Shown: positions 24,284 through 32,261, counted from the first letter of the stretch. The stretch is DNA of 64,000 nucleotides from JAGVSZ01 sp019137045 (GCA_046347635.1 JAXMFT010000008.1:124001-188000), one strand, 5' to 3'. Translations and numbers: made by a program. The notes: generated by a model not told the origin, from the sequence alone.

Positions 24284-25432
24284 ATGAAGCGCCGAACCGT
24301 GGCCGCAGCGGCCGTCGCGCTGGTGGCGCTGGCGGCGTTCCTCGGGTGGCGCTTCCTGCGGCCGATGAACATCTTCGTCGTCTCGGCGGCGTTCGAGCGG
24401 CCGGTCGACACCGGCGGCTTCGCCCGGTCGGCGGGCGCGCTGCGCGCCGCCGCGTGCGGCGAGTGCCACGCGCGCCAGTTCGCGGACTGGCAGACCACGA
24501 TGCACGCCGCCGCGTGGACCGATCCGTACTACCAGAGGGACTGGGTCTTCGAGGGCAGCCGCCAGGTCTGCAACAACTGCCACACGCCGCTCGACCGCCA
24601 GCAGGACGCGCGGGTGCTCGGGTTCCGCGACCGCGACAAGTGGCAGCCGGTGCTCGCGTCCAACCCGGACTTCGACCGCGCCCTGCAGCAGGAGGGCGTG
24701 ACCTGCCTGGGCTGCCACCTGCGCGACGGCGTCATCCAGGGACCGCGCGGGAGCGCCGTCGCGCCGCACCCGGTCGCCAGGTTCGCCGACCCGAACGAGC
24801 TCTGCCTGCGCTGCCACGTGGTGCAGGGCGAGCGCTGGGACACCTTCTACCGCCTGCCGCCGTGCGGCACGGTGGCGGAGATCGCCGGAGGCGGCGCGCA
24901 GGACGCGGCGCGCAGCGGGGAGTACCGCGTGCGCGACGCGGGCGCGCTCGGGTGCGTGCAGTGCCACATGCCGGCCGCGGCGGACGGCGCGCGCCGCCAC
25001 GCGTGGCGCGGCGGTCACGATCGGGAGACCGTGCGCGCCGCGCTCGACGCGCAGCTGTCGATCGAGGGGGAGAGCGCGACGCTCGTGCTCCGCAACGCGG
25101 GGGCCGGCCACTTCCTGCCCACCGGAACCCCGGACCGGCACCTGACGGTGCGCCTGCGCGCGCTCGACGCGAGCGGCGGGGTGCTGCGCGAGTCGCACCA
25201 CACGCTCGCCCGCGCCATCATGTGGCGGCCGTTCATCGTGGACCTGCGGGACACGCGCCTGCGGGCCGATGCGCCGCAGCGCTTCACGCTCGACCTGCCG
25301 CGCGCGACGCACGCGGTCGAGGCCGAGGTGCGCTATCACCTGCTGGGAGAACCGCGCCGCCGGCGCATCGGCTACCAGCCCGCGGACCCGATCTCCTACG
25401 TCGTCGCAGCCGAAACGCGCGCGGTGCGGTGA
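24284..25432 (+). CDS. membrane-anchored five-heme cytochrome c
   Basis: This 382-residue protein has an N-terminal hydrophobic anchor (residues 4-24). Five CxxCH heme sites follow: CGECH, CNNCH, CLGCH, CLRCH and CVQCH. The arrangement and DWQTTMHAAAW segment resemble the cytochrome c-554 type of multiheme family. After the heme domain a strand-rich C-terminal region (about 245-375) lacks hemes. It should transfer electrons on the periplasmic face. An FNR/DNR-type box upstream suggests use under low oxygen or during denitrification. No ribosome-binding sequence precedes the ATG. The exact partner is unknown. Confidence 0.85.
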   Translation: MKRRTVAAAAVALVALAAFLGWRFLRPMNIFVVSAAFERPVDTGGFARSAGALRAAACGECHARQFADWQTTMHAAAWTDPYYQRDWVFEGSRQVCNNCHTPLDRQQDARVLGFRDRDKWQPVLASNPDFDRALQQEGVTCLGCHLRDGVIQGPRGSAVAPHPVARFADPNELCLRCHVVQGERWDTFYRLPPCGTVAEIAGGGAQDAARSGEYRVRDAGALGCVQCHMPAAADGARRHAWRGGHDRETVRAALDAQLSIEGESATLVLRNAGAGHFLPTGTPDRHLTVRLRALDASGGVLRESHHTLARAIMWRPFIVDLRDTRLRADAPQRFTLDLPRATHAVEAEVRYHLLGEPRRRRIGYQPADPISYVVAAETRAVR

Positions 25433-25615
25433 TGTCCGTGCCTTGATCGTCCGGTCGGTTGCTGGACGAATCCGTCTTGAAGCGTGCCGGCGCATGGTGG
25501 TAGCGTATCGCCGGCTGCACGTGCCGATCGCTTCGCTTTGTTGTCGATTGTTTTCGTACCCGGGTGCACGGGACGCGTTCTTCACATCAGGGCTTGAGCA
25601 AGGGGAGGAACTGAC

Positions 25616-26587
25616 ATGAAGTCCGGATTCGGGATCGTTGCCGCGATCGCCCTTGCGCTTGGATCGGGCGCGGCGCCTGCCCAGGACTATCCGACCGGGC
25701 CGGTCAAGATCCTGGTCCAGTTTCCGCCGGGGGGCGTGCCCGATCTGGTGGGCCGCACGCTGGCCGAGAAGTTCTCACAGGCGTTTGGGAAACCCTTCGT
25801 CGTGGAGAACCGTACCGGCGCGAACGGCAACATCGCGACCGAAGCGGTCGTCAAATCGGAGCCGGACGGTCGAACCTTGCTGCTCGCCGCTTCCGGCTCG
25901 ATCGCCATGGGCCCCAACATCTACACGAAGCTGCCGTTCGACCCGCAGAAGGACCTCGCGCCGATCACCCTCGCGACCACCTATGACTTCGTGATGCTCG
26001 CCGCACCGGGATTCGCCGCCAATACGCCCCAGGAACTCGTGGCCCTGGCCAAGGCGCGTCCCGGAAAGCTCTCTTTCGCCTCCTCTGGATTCGGTAGCGA
26101 ACATCATCTTTCTGGTGAGCTGTTCAACCTGATCACGGGTGCGGGCCTCGTCCACGTGCCGTACAAGGGGTTCGGGCCGGCGACGGTCGACGTGATGGGT
26201 GGGCAGATCGAGATCATGTTCGGGTCGATCCCTGCCGCGTTGCCGTTCATAAAAAGCGGGAAGCTGAAGGCGCTCGCCGTGACCGGCACGGAGCGCTCGC
26301 CGCAGTTGCCGAACGTGCCGACTTTTGTCGAATCGGGAGTCAAGGGGCTGGTCGTGCAGTCGTGGGTGGGGCTGCTCGCGCCCGCCGGAACGCCGCAAGC
26401 CATCATCGACAAGCTGAATGCCGCGGCGGTCCGCGGACTCCAGCAGCCCGAGGTCGTGCAACGGTTCGCCGCCATGAGCATGGCCGTGGCCGCGCAGGGT
26501 CCGAAGGAGTTCGCGGCGCAGCTCGATAGCGACACGAAGTCGTGGGCGAAGATCGTGAAAGACACCGGCATCAAGCGGATCGAATGA
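25616..26587 (+). CDS. Bug/TctC family solute-binding protein
   Basis: This 323-residue periplasmic receptor has the signal peptide MKSGFGIVAAIALALGSGAAPAQ and the mature start DYPTGPVKILVQFPPGGVPDL. Family motifs include ENRTGANGNIATEAVVKSEPDGRTLL and HVPYKGFGPATVDVMGGQIEIMF. GGGGAGG sequence precedes the ATG. It is followed, 22 bp on, by an ornithine cyclodeaminase-like gene on the same strand, and then convergently by a DszB-like gene. The group may serve one substrate. Codon use appears slightly less GC-biased than neighbours. Confidence 0.93.
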   Translation: MKSGFGIVAAIALALGSGAAPAQDYPTGPVKILVQFPPGGVPDLVGRTLAEKFSQAFGKPFVVENRTGANGNIATEAVVKSEPDGRTLLLAASGSIAMGPNIYTKLPFDPQKDLAPITLATTYDFVMLAAPGFAANTPQELVALAKARPGKLSFASSGFGSEHHLSGELFNLITGAGLVHVPYKGFGPATVDVMGGQIEIMFGSIPAALPFIKSGKLKALAVTGTERSPQLPNVPTFVESGVKGLVVQSWVGLLAPAGTPQAIIDKLNAAAVRGLQQPEVVQRFAAMSMAVAAQGPKEFAAQLDSDTKSWAKIVKDTGIKRIE

Positions 26588-26609
26588 GGCGTAGGGACCG
26601 GCGCGCGCC

Positions 26610-27740
26610 ATGCTCATCATTTCCAACGAGGAGGTGCGGCGCCTCCTGACCATCGACGAGACGATCGAGGCGCTGCGCATCTCCAACCGCGAGATCGCCG
26701 CGTTCCGCGACGCCGCGCAGTTTCGTCTCAATCGGGCGCGCACCAACCATTACCTTCCCTGGCACGGAAAGGGCGCAGACGCCGAGCGCATGCTCGCGGG
26801 GGCGGGGAGCGACGCTCGCGTCGTCTACAACTTCAAATCGATGGAGGGAGGGAGCCCCCATTTCGGCGTCTGGGCGGTGCGTAGCAGTTCGGACCTGGTG
26901 CGGTTGGCCTCGGGCCCCTACGGTCCCACCCACACCTATGTCCGCTACGGGGATCTGCCCGGCAACAAGGGCTACAGCGACCTGATCTTCCTCTACAACG
27001 CTTACGACGCGCAGTTCGAGGCGATCATTCAATCGGCGGCGCTGCAAGGCATGCGGGTGGCCGCGACCTCCGCGCTGGGAACCGATTACCTGTGCCGGCG
27101 GGATGTCGTCCGGATGGGCCTCTTCGGATCGGGCTGGCAGGCCGCGGCAAATCTGCGTGCGCTGCGCCACGTCCGGCCGAGCCTGAAGCAGGTATCTGTT
27201 TTCAGCCCCGACGCCGGGCATCGGGAGGCCTTCGCGGCGCGCATGGCTGCCGAGTTGTCGCTCGAGGTGACGCCCGTCACCAGCCCGGAACAGGCCGTGC
27301 GCGGAATGGACCTGATCTGCGAAGCGTCGAGCGCGCGCGCCCCGGTGTTCGACGGCGCGTGGCTCGAACCCGGCCAGCACATCGTGTCGGTCGGGGGCGG
27401 CGACGAGCACTTTCAGCGCCGCCCGATCGACCCGAAGGCGGTCGCCCGATGCGGCTTCGTGGCCGCCCATTCGCTCGAAGTCCGCTACGGGCTGGAGGAG
27501 ATCGACGATTGCGTCGCGCAGGGCGGCCTTGCCTGGCAGGACGTGCTCGACCTGCCCGACCTGGTGACCGGCCGGATGCAGCGCAGGCCCTCGGGTCAGG
27601 ACATCACGTTCTTCAAGAACAACGTCGGTCTCGGAACCCAGTTCGCGGCGGTGGGCGGGCTCGTACTGCAGAAGGCCAAGGCCGCCGGCGTCGGCTTCAA
27701 CGTGCCGCAGGAAAAGGTGAGCCAGGTCATGACGCGGTAG
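26610..27740 (+). CDS. ornithine cyclodeaminase / mu-crystallin family protein
   Basis: This 376-residue NAD(P)-dependent enzyme shows the mu-crystallin/ornithine cyclodeaminase fold. There is a glycine-rich nucleotide-binding loop, VRMGLFGSGWQAAANLRAL (near residue 165), followed by VFSPDAGHREAFAARMAAEL, and the N-terminal VVYNFKSMEGGSPHFG. The family includes cyclodeaminases, ketimine reductases and amino acid dehydrogenases, so the reaction is not fixed. It is probably co-transcribed with the Bug receptor upstream. Its end overlaps the convergent DszB-like gene by 14 bp. Confidence 0.85.
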   Translation: MLIISNEEVRRLLTIDETIEALRISNREIAAFRDAAQFRLNRARTNHYLPWHGKGADAERMLAGAGSDARVVYNFKSMEGGSPHFGVWAVRSSSDLVRLASGPYGPTHTYVRYGDLPGNKGYSDLIFLYNAYDAQFEAIIQSAALQGMRVAATSALGTDYLCRRDVVRMGLFGSGWQAAANLRALRHVRPSLKQVSVFSPDAGHREAFAARMAAELSLEVTPVTSPEQAVRGMDLICEASSARAPVFDGAWLEPGQHIVSVGGGDEHFQRRPIDPKAVARCGFVAAHSLEVRYGLEEIDDCVAQGGLAWQDVLDLPDLVTGRMQRRPSGQDITFFKNNVGLGTQFAAVGGLVLQKAKAAGVGFNVPQEKVSQVMTR

Positions 27741-28815
27741 GCGAGGGCGCGGGACGCGCGGCGTCCGCCGCCAGATGGCGCCGCTGCGCCTTTCGCAGCG
27801 GCCCGGAATCGATCCAGGCGCGGACGTCGAAGTCGCGGCGAATGAAGCCGTGCTGCAGCAGGAAGTCCTTGCGCGCCTCGAGCGCACACACCAGTTCGTC
27901 GTCGAGCGACATCGCCAGCCGCTCGTGGACGTTCGGGCCGACACCCTGATCGAGCCAGTACTCGGCGCAACCGGTTTCGATGGCCACGGCGCGCCGGACC
28001 GCGTCGGCGTTGTGTCGTGCCCACGCGGCGGCCCGCACCAGCTGGGCAACGTAGCGCTCGACCAGTTCGGGTTGCGCGCGCAGCAGCCGCCCGCTCACCG
28101 TGAGCGTCACCGGCAATTCGTTGTTGATCTGGGCGCGCAGCGAACCCTGGCGGGCGAGGTTCAGGATCTCGACCGCCCCGAGCTGCGAACGCACCGCCGC
28201 TCCCCAGACGCTGAACGCGAACATGGCGTCGACCTCGCCGCGCACGAGCGCGCTCATCTCGCGCGTCGGATACTTGATCAGACGCGGCGCCGGAGTGAGA
28301 TCCTCGGTGATCGCCACGTCCTCGTCCACGTAGCTCGTTTCCACCGGCAGGTCGACCAGCTGCACGTCCGCCAGGGAGAGACCGCCGAGCCGGAGCGCGT
28401 GGTCGTATCCCTGCAACGCCGTCGCGCGCCAGAAGTCGATCTCGTCGTTCACCCGTCGCGGCAGCGCCAGGCGCTTCCCGCGCAATTCCTCGATGCGCGT
28501 CAGGCCCGCCCCCGGCAGAGCGATGACCGCCTGGTACTGCGGGATCCAGTGCAGGCCTAGCAGCACCGTGTCCCGGCCTTCCGAGCGGGCATAGATCGCC
28601 GGAGCGTTGCCGCCCTGCCGGAACGAATCGGGCAAGGTGTGGGTGTAGTGCGACTGGCGGACCTTCGGGTCGAGGGAATGCCGCATCGACTGCACGGCGA
28701 TTCCGTCGGCGCGGAATTCGTCCTGCAGCCACCGTTTCTGGATCGCGATCCCCGCTGCGGTGGGCACCGGACACCTCGTGTACCAGATGGCGTCGACCTG
28801 GTTCGCGTGCGACAT
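27727..28815 (-). CDS. DszB-like desulfinase / SBP-fold protein
   Basis: This 362-residue protein resembles DszB, the 2'-hydroxybiphenyl-2-sulfinate desulfinase, which has a periplasmic-binding-protein fold but acts in the cytosol. There is no signal peptide here. From memory of DszB, its catalytic residues are C27, H60 and R70. Here Cys15 lies in TRCPVPTA, and His56 and Arg66 lie in SHYTHTLPDSFRQGG with the same ten-residue spacing. The C-terminal HNADAVRRAVAIETG also resembles DszB. It lacks dszA or dszC neighbours and is convergent with a cyclodeaminase-like gene. An NrtA/SsuA-type binding protein is the alternative, but the missing signal peptide and conserved triad favour an enzyme. Confidence 0.7.
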   Translation of the reverse strand: MSHANQVDAIWYTRCPVPTAAGIAIQKRWLQDEFRADGIAVQSMRHSLDPKVRQSHYTHTLPDSFRQGGNAPAIYARSEGRDTVLLGLHWIPQYQAVIALPGAGLTRIEELRGKRLALPRRVNDEIDFWRATALQGYDHALRLGGLSLADVQLVDLPVETSYVDEDVAITEDLTPAPRLIKYPTREMSALVRGEVDAMFAFSVWGAAVRSQLGAVEILNLARQGSLRAQINNELPVTLTVSGRLLRAQPELVERYVAQLVRAAAWARHNADAVRRAVAIETGCAEYWLDQGVGPNVHERLAMSLDDELVCALEARKDFLLQHGFIRRDFDVRAWIDSGPLRKAQRRHLAADAARPAPSPTAS

Positions 28816-28928
28816 GGATCGCGTGCTCCCGTTCTCTGCAATCGACTCGTGGATCCTGCGCGAAATCTTAGCGCGTCATACGGGCCGGGGCGAGCGACCG
28901 CAAGCGCGCAGTTGCGTCCCGGCGCGGC

Positions 28929-29348
28929 CTACGTAGGCGGATCTGCCCGAGGGGAAGCGGTCGCTTCGGGCTTCGCCGCCGCGCGTGCCGTGGCGAGCGC
29001 CCCGAGCACTTCGTCGCCCGCGCCGCGGATGACGGCGAAGGCGATCTCTAGGTAGAGCTTGCTCCCGTCCTTGTGCACGGCGCGGGTGAGGATCGGCTTG
29101 CCGCCGAGGCGCGTGCGCCCGCTCTCCATCGCCCGGCGATAGCCGCGCCAATGCGCTTCACGCAGGTGCGGCGGGATGATGAGGTCGAGATTGCGCCCGA
29201 TCGCTTCGTCCGCTGCGTGGCCGAACATCGCCTGCGCGCACGCGTTCCACGTCTGAATGGTGCCCGCGCGGTCGGCGAAGATCACGGCGTCGGGCGACTG
29301 TTCGATCAGCCTGCGCTCGAGGCAATCTCCACTCGCGTCGTCCGGCAT
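28929..29348 (-). CDS. single PAS-domain protein
   Basis: This 139-residue protein starts at the ATG at 29348, which has a GGAGG ribosome-binding site. A single PAS domain spans about residues 10-120 (IEQSPDAVIFADRAGTIQTWNACAQAMFGHAADEAIGRNLDLIIPPHLREAHWRGY). No kinase, cyclase or other output domain follows. It could be a sensory partner for another protein. It is divergent from the dsrE operon across 322 bp. Confidence 0.85.
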   Translation of the reverse strand: MPDDASGDCLERRLIEQSPDAVIFADRAGTIQTWNACAQAMFGHAADEAIGRNLDLIIPPHLREAHWRGYRRAMESGRTRLGGKPILTRAVHKDGSKLYLEIAFAVIRGAGDEVLGALATARAAAKPEATASPRADPPT

Positions 29349-29556
29349 ATCCCGTCCTCCGGTGTCGCCGGCAGCCCGATGCGGGTGAGGCGGCGTGGTC
29401 GATGTCGCAGTGTACGCGGAGCGTGCGCGCCCGATCGATCGAGCGGCCGCTGCATCTCCTGGAAACGATATCCAGATTGGCCCAAGGGTGACCATGCGTC
29501 TGTTTCCTCGGAGATGATCGCCGTGGCGCGCCGCGCGCCGGCGCGATCGGGACGAG

Positions 29557-29652
29557 CCGAGGATAGGCGCGCTGAATGCGAAAGCGCGCGTGGATCAAAT
29601 CGGCCGATCGGCGCACGGTCTTGATGTCGAGCGCTGCACGGCCTATCCTCGG
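29557..29652. repeat. 12 bp inverted repeat flanking the dsrE promoter
   Basis: CCGAGGATAGGC (29557-29568) and GCCTATCCTCGG (29641-29652) are exact reverse complements. Their centres are 84 bp apart, eight helical turns. The right copy covers the predicted -10 of the dsrE promoter. A looping repressor is possible. The rest of 29349-29670 contains no gene. Confidence 0.45.
29621..29649 (+). promoter_or_regulatory. candidate sigma-70 promoter of the dsrE operon
   Basis: TTGATG at 29621-29626 and TATCCT at 29644-29649 are separated by 17 bp. They match TTGACA and TATAAT at four of six positions each. The expected start is about 15 bases before the dsrE ATG. Confidence 0.45.
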
Positions 29653-29670
29653 GGCTATCGGATTTGCGCC

Positions 29671-30060
29671 ATGGCAGCGAACAAGATCAGCATCGTCGTG
29701 GTTTCCGGGTCGCTCGAGCGGCTCCAGATGGCGGCGATGATGGCCTCGGTGGGCGCGGTGAGCGGCAACGAGGTGACCGTGTTCCTGTCGATGAACGCGC
29801 TGCAGCACTTCCGTCGCGCCGCCGCCGCCCCTGCGCCCGAAGGCGCCTTCGGCCAGCTGCTCGCCGACAAGAAGGCGCCCGATTTCAAGCAGCTCTTCCA
29901 GAGCGCGGCCGATCTCGGCGACGCGAAGATCCACCCCTGCTCGATGGCGATGGACGTGCTCGCGGTCGAGCGGTCCGACCTCGAGCCGTGGCTCAAGGAG
30001 CCGCTCGGCCTCACCCGGTTCCTCGCCGACGCCGAAGGCGGGCAGGTATGGAGTTTCTGA
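29671..30060 (+). CDS. DsrE-family protein
   Basis: This 129-residue protein carries the DsrE2-like pattern: ISIVVVSGSLERLQMAAMMASVGAVSGNEVTVFLSMNALQHFRR, and a conserved Cys in KIHPCSMAMDVLAV. DsrE-like proteins relay sulfane sulfur between TusA and oxidation or biosynthetic enzymes in the cytosol. It is the first gene of a four-gene operon. The tusA-type gene begins directly after its stop codon with no spacing, which suggests coupled production of interacting proteins. Confidence 0.85.
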   Translation: MAANKISIVVVSGSLERLQMAAMMASVGAVSGNEVTVFLSMNALQHFRRAAAAPAPEGAFGQLLADKKAPDFKQLFQSAADLGDAKIHPCSMAMDVLAVERSDLEPWLKEPLGLTRFLADAEGGQVWSF

Positions 30061-30291
30061 ATGGCTGAACGAATCGTCATCGACGCGCGCGGCAGCTTCT
30101 GCCCGGGCCCGCTCATGGAGCTGATCGCCCGGCTCAAGTTCGGCCAGGTGGGCGAGGAGTTCGAGGTGCTCTCGACCGACCGCGGCTCGGCGAGCGACAT
30201 CCCCGAGTGGGTGCGCAAGGTCGGCCACGAGCTGCTCGACAGTCGCGAAGAGGCGGGCGTCTGGCACATCGCCCTGAGGAAGACGAAGTAG
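30061..30291 (+). CDS. TusA-type sulfur carrier
   Basis: This 76-residue protein shows the TusA family hallmark, DARGSFCPGPLMELIARL, with the persulfide-forming Cys in the CPGP motif, followed by VGEEFEVLSTDRGSASDIPEWVRKVGHELLD. Such proteins carry sulfur as a persulfide for sulfur oxidation, tRNA thiolation or cofactor synthesis. It lies directly after the DsrE-type gene and 13 bp before an SQR-like flavoprotein gene, which points to a sulfur-trafficking role. Confidence 0.92.
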   Translation: MAERIVIDARGSFCPGPLMELIARLKFGQVGEEFEVLSTDRGSASDIPEWVRKVGHELLDSREEAGVWHIALRKTK

Positions 30292-30304
30292 AGGAGGCAA
30301 GAAG

Positions 30305-31438
30305 ATGAAGATCCTGATCGTCGGCGGCGGGATGGGCGGCACGATACTCGGCAACAACCTGGCGCGGCGGCTCGCGCCGGAGCTGCGCGCGGGCAAGGTG
30401 CGGCTCACGATGCTCTCGGCGTCGGACAAGCACATGTACCAGCCCGGGCTGCTGTACCTGTGCCTCGGGCGCATGACGCCCGACGAGCTCTACCGCGACC
30501 AGGCGAGCCTGCTCGAGCCGAGCATCGACTTCCAGGTCGACCCGGTGGAGCGCTTCGAGCTCGACCAGAACCAGGTGAAGACCAAGGGCGGCAAGACGCA
30601 CGGCTACGACATCCTGGTCATCGCCACCGGGTCGCGCGCGGTGCCGGAGATGATCCCCGGCCTCGCGGAGAACGCCGAGACCTTCTACACCGAGGCGGCC
30701 GCGCTCAAGATGTTCAAGCGGCTGCAGGCGTTCCAGGGCGGCCGCGTGGTGATCGCGGTGGGCGTGCCGCACAAGTGCCCGATGGCGCCGCTCGAGATCG
30801 CCTTCATGCTGCACGACTACTTCAAGGACCGCGGCATCCGCGACAAGGTGCAGCTCCACTACACCTATCCGGTGGGTCGCGTGCACTCCCTCGAGAACGT
30901 CGCCAAGTGGGCGGCGCCGGAGATGGACCGCCTCGGCATCACCTACGAGACCCTCTTCAACATGAAGGAGGTCGACGGCAAGAACCGGGTGGTGAAGAGC
31001 GAGGAGGGCAGCGAGGCGAAGTACGACCTCCTCATCACCATCCCCGCGCACAAGGGCATGGAGGTGATCGAGGGCAACAAGCTCGGGCCGGGCGGGTTCA
31101 TCCCGACCGACAAGACCAAGCTCACCATGGAAGGCCGCAAGAACGTCTACGTGATCGGGGACACGACCAACATCCCGATCAGCAAGGCGGGCTCCACCGT
31201 GCACTACCAGGCCGAGACGCTGGGCGAGAACATCGCCGCGATCGTGAAGCTCGGCAGCCCGGTGCGCGAGCACGACGGCAAGGTGTTCTGCTTCATCGAG
31301 GTCGGCAAGGACCGCGCCACCTACGCGCAGTTCGACTACACCACGCCGCCCGATCCGAAGGCCCCGACCAAGGCCGTGCACTGGTTCAAGATGGCCTACA
31401 ACAAGCTGTACTGGACGAGCGCCCGCGGACTGCTCTAG
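30305..31438 (+). CDS. SQR-like FAD-dependent oxidoreductase
   Basis: This 377-residue flavoprotein has an N-terminal FAD motif, MKILIVGGGMGGTILGNNLA, an ATGSR segment near residue 105 and a C-terminal YVIGDTTNIPISKAGSTVHYQAETLGENIAA. That last region is typical of sulfide:quinone oxidoreductase and NDH-2-like proteins. A Cys in GVPHKCPMAP near residue 157 corresponds to an SQR redox Cys, but a full set of SQR cysteines is not evident. It probably oxidises a sulfur species or a carrier persulfide and reduces quinone. A Lys/Tyr-rich C-terminus could bind the membrane. AGGAGG lies upstream of the ATG. Confidence 0.85.
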   Translation: MKILIVGGGMGGTILGNNLARRLAPELRAGKVRLTMLSASDKHMYQPGLLYLCLGRMTPDELYRDQASLLEPSIDFQVDPVERFELDQNQVKTKGGKTHGYDILVIATGSRAVPEMIPGLAENAETFYTEAAALKMFKRLQAFQGGRVVIAVGVPHKCPMAPLEIAFMLHDYFKDRGIRDKVQLHYTYPVGRVHSLENVAKWAAPEMDRLGITYETLFNMKEVDGKNRVVKSEEGSEAKYDLLITIPAHKGMEVIEGNKLGPGGFIPTDKTKLTMEGRKNVYVIGDTTNIPISKAGSTVHYQAETLGENIAAIVKLGSPVREHDGKVFCFIEVGKDRATYAQFDYTTPPDPKAPTKAVHWFKMAYNKLYWTSARGLL

Positions 31439-31447
31439 GAGACGGCG

Positions 31448-31972
31448 ATGGACCAAGCGCAAGCGCTGGAGCTCGAGCGGGTCGTCGCCGCCGCACGCGA
31501 CTCGCTCACCGACGAGATGGTGGGGCGGCTCTCGGCCACCGCGGCCGAGGGGATGGATCTGCTCGACAAGGTGAACCGCTCCGGAGTCGCCGGCGCGCTG
31601 CCGGCGATCTCGCAGCTCGTCGCCAACGGCGACCTCGAGCGGCTCGTGCACCTCGCGCGCACCTACGGCGCGGCGCAGGACTCGCTCACCGACGAGATGG
31701 TGGCGCGCCTCGCCGGCACGGCCGCCGAATCGCTCGCGCTCATGGACCGGCTGAACCGCGCGGGCCTCGACCGCCTGGTCGGCTCGATCGAGCGGCTCGC
31801 GGACGTGCTCGAGCGCACCCTCGGCGCGCTGGAGGCCGCGAACCGGACGATGAGCGGCGAGCCCGCGGCTACGGGCGGCATGGGCGGCGCCTGGTCGCTC
31901 CTGCGACAGGCGGAAAATCAGGAGACGCTGCGCTTCCTGCTCGCCTTCGGGCGGGCGTTCCGCAAGGGCTAG
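31448..31972 (+). CDS. DUF1641-like protein with internal repeat
   Basis: This 174-residue helical protein contains two copies of a unit, DSLTDEMVxRLxxTAAE with (M/L)D and NR(S/A)G following. They start at residues 18 and 78, exactly 60 residues apart. DUF1641 proteins of unknown function often neighbour FAD-dependent sulfur or formate oxidoreductases, as here. No Cys is present. It is likely an accessory subunit or adaptor for the flavoprotein upstream. The DNA of the two copies contains a 25-base identity at 31499 and 31679, consistent with a recent internal duplication or strong constraint. Confidence 0.75.
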   Translation: MDQAQALELERVVAAARDSLTDEMVGRLSATAAEGMDLLDKVNRSGVAGALPAISQLVANGDLERLVHLARTYGAAQDSLTDEMVARLAGTAAESLALMDRLNRAGLDRLVGSIERLADVLERTLGALEAANRTMSGEPAATGGMGGAWSLLRQAENQETLRFLLAFGRAFRKG

Positions 31973-31980
31973 TCCCGGCG

Positions 31981-32001
31981 CCGGCGCACCCGGTGCGCCG
32001 G
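31981..32001 (+). terminator. hairpin after the dsrE operon
   Basis: CCGGCGCAC and GTGCGCCGG form a perfect nine-pair stem with a three-base loop, eight bases after the DUF1641 stop. A short TT follows but no long U-tract. Confidence 0.5.
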
Positions 32002-32066
32002 GCCTTCGAACGTCTGCGCTTCCTGCGCAGGCCGCGCCGCGCCGCGCGGTCTGCGCCCCGATCCGT

Positions 32067-32080
32067 TTGATCTGAAGCAA
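32067..32080 (+). promoter_or_regulatory. weak FNR-like box upstream of ftrA
   Basis: TTGAT-CTGA-AGCAA matches nine of ten FNR positions. It is 81.5 bp upstream of the predicted ftrA start, a poor position for class II activation, so it may be chance. Confidence 0.3.
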
Positions 32081-32119
32081 ACCTTTCCGATCTGAGCCGA
32101 GGGCAGCGGCTGCGCCCTC

Positions 32120-32172
32120 TTGACAAAGGCGCAGAACGGTTATGAGAATACGAACGAGAATGATTCGTATTC
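32120..32172 (+). promoter_or_regulatory. ftr promoter with Fur-type site
   Basis: A -35 TTGACA is at 32120-32125 and a -10-like TATGAG/GAGAAT is at about 32141-32149. An exact inverted repeat, GAATACGAA-N9-TTCGTATTC (32146-32172), follows with a core GAGAATGATTCGTATTC like the Fur box GATAATGATAATCATTATC. The site overlaps the -10 and start, so ferric uptake regulator repression is expected. The first gene starts 90 bp downstream. Confidence 0.7.
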
Positions 32173-32261
32173 TGTGCGATTCCGAAGGCGTCCGTCGACG
32201 GATTCCGCGCGCGGGAAGGCGAGTCGTCCGATCGTGGCGCAACCCCATCCGGGAGACTGAG

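Noticed and set aside
32067..32080. FNR control of the ftr operon
   Set aside because: The half site AGCAA is imperfect and the distance to the promoter is poor; the Fur-type site is a much better explanation. Kept only as a low-confidence feature.
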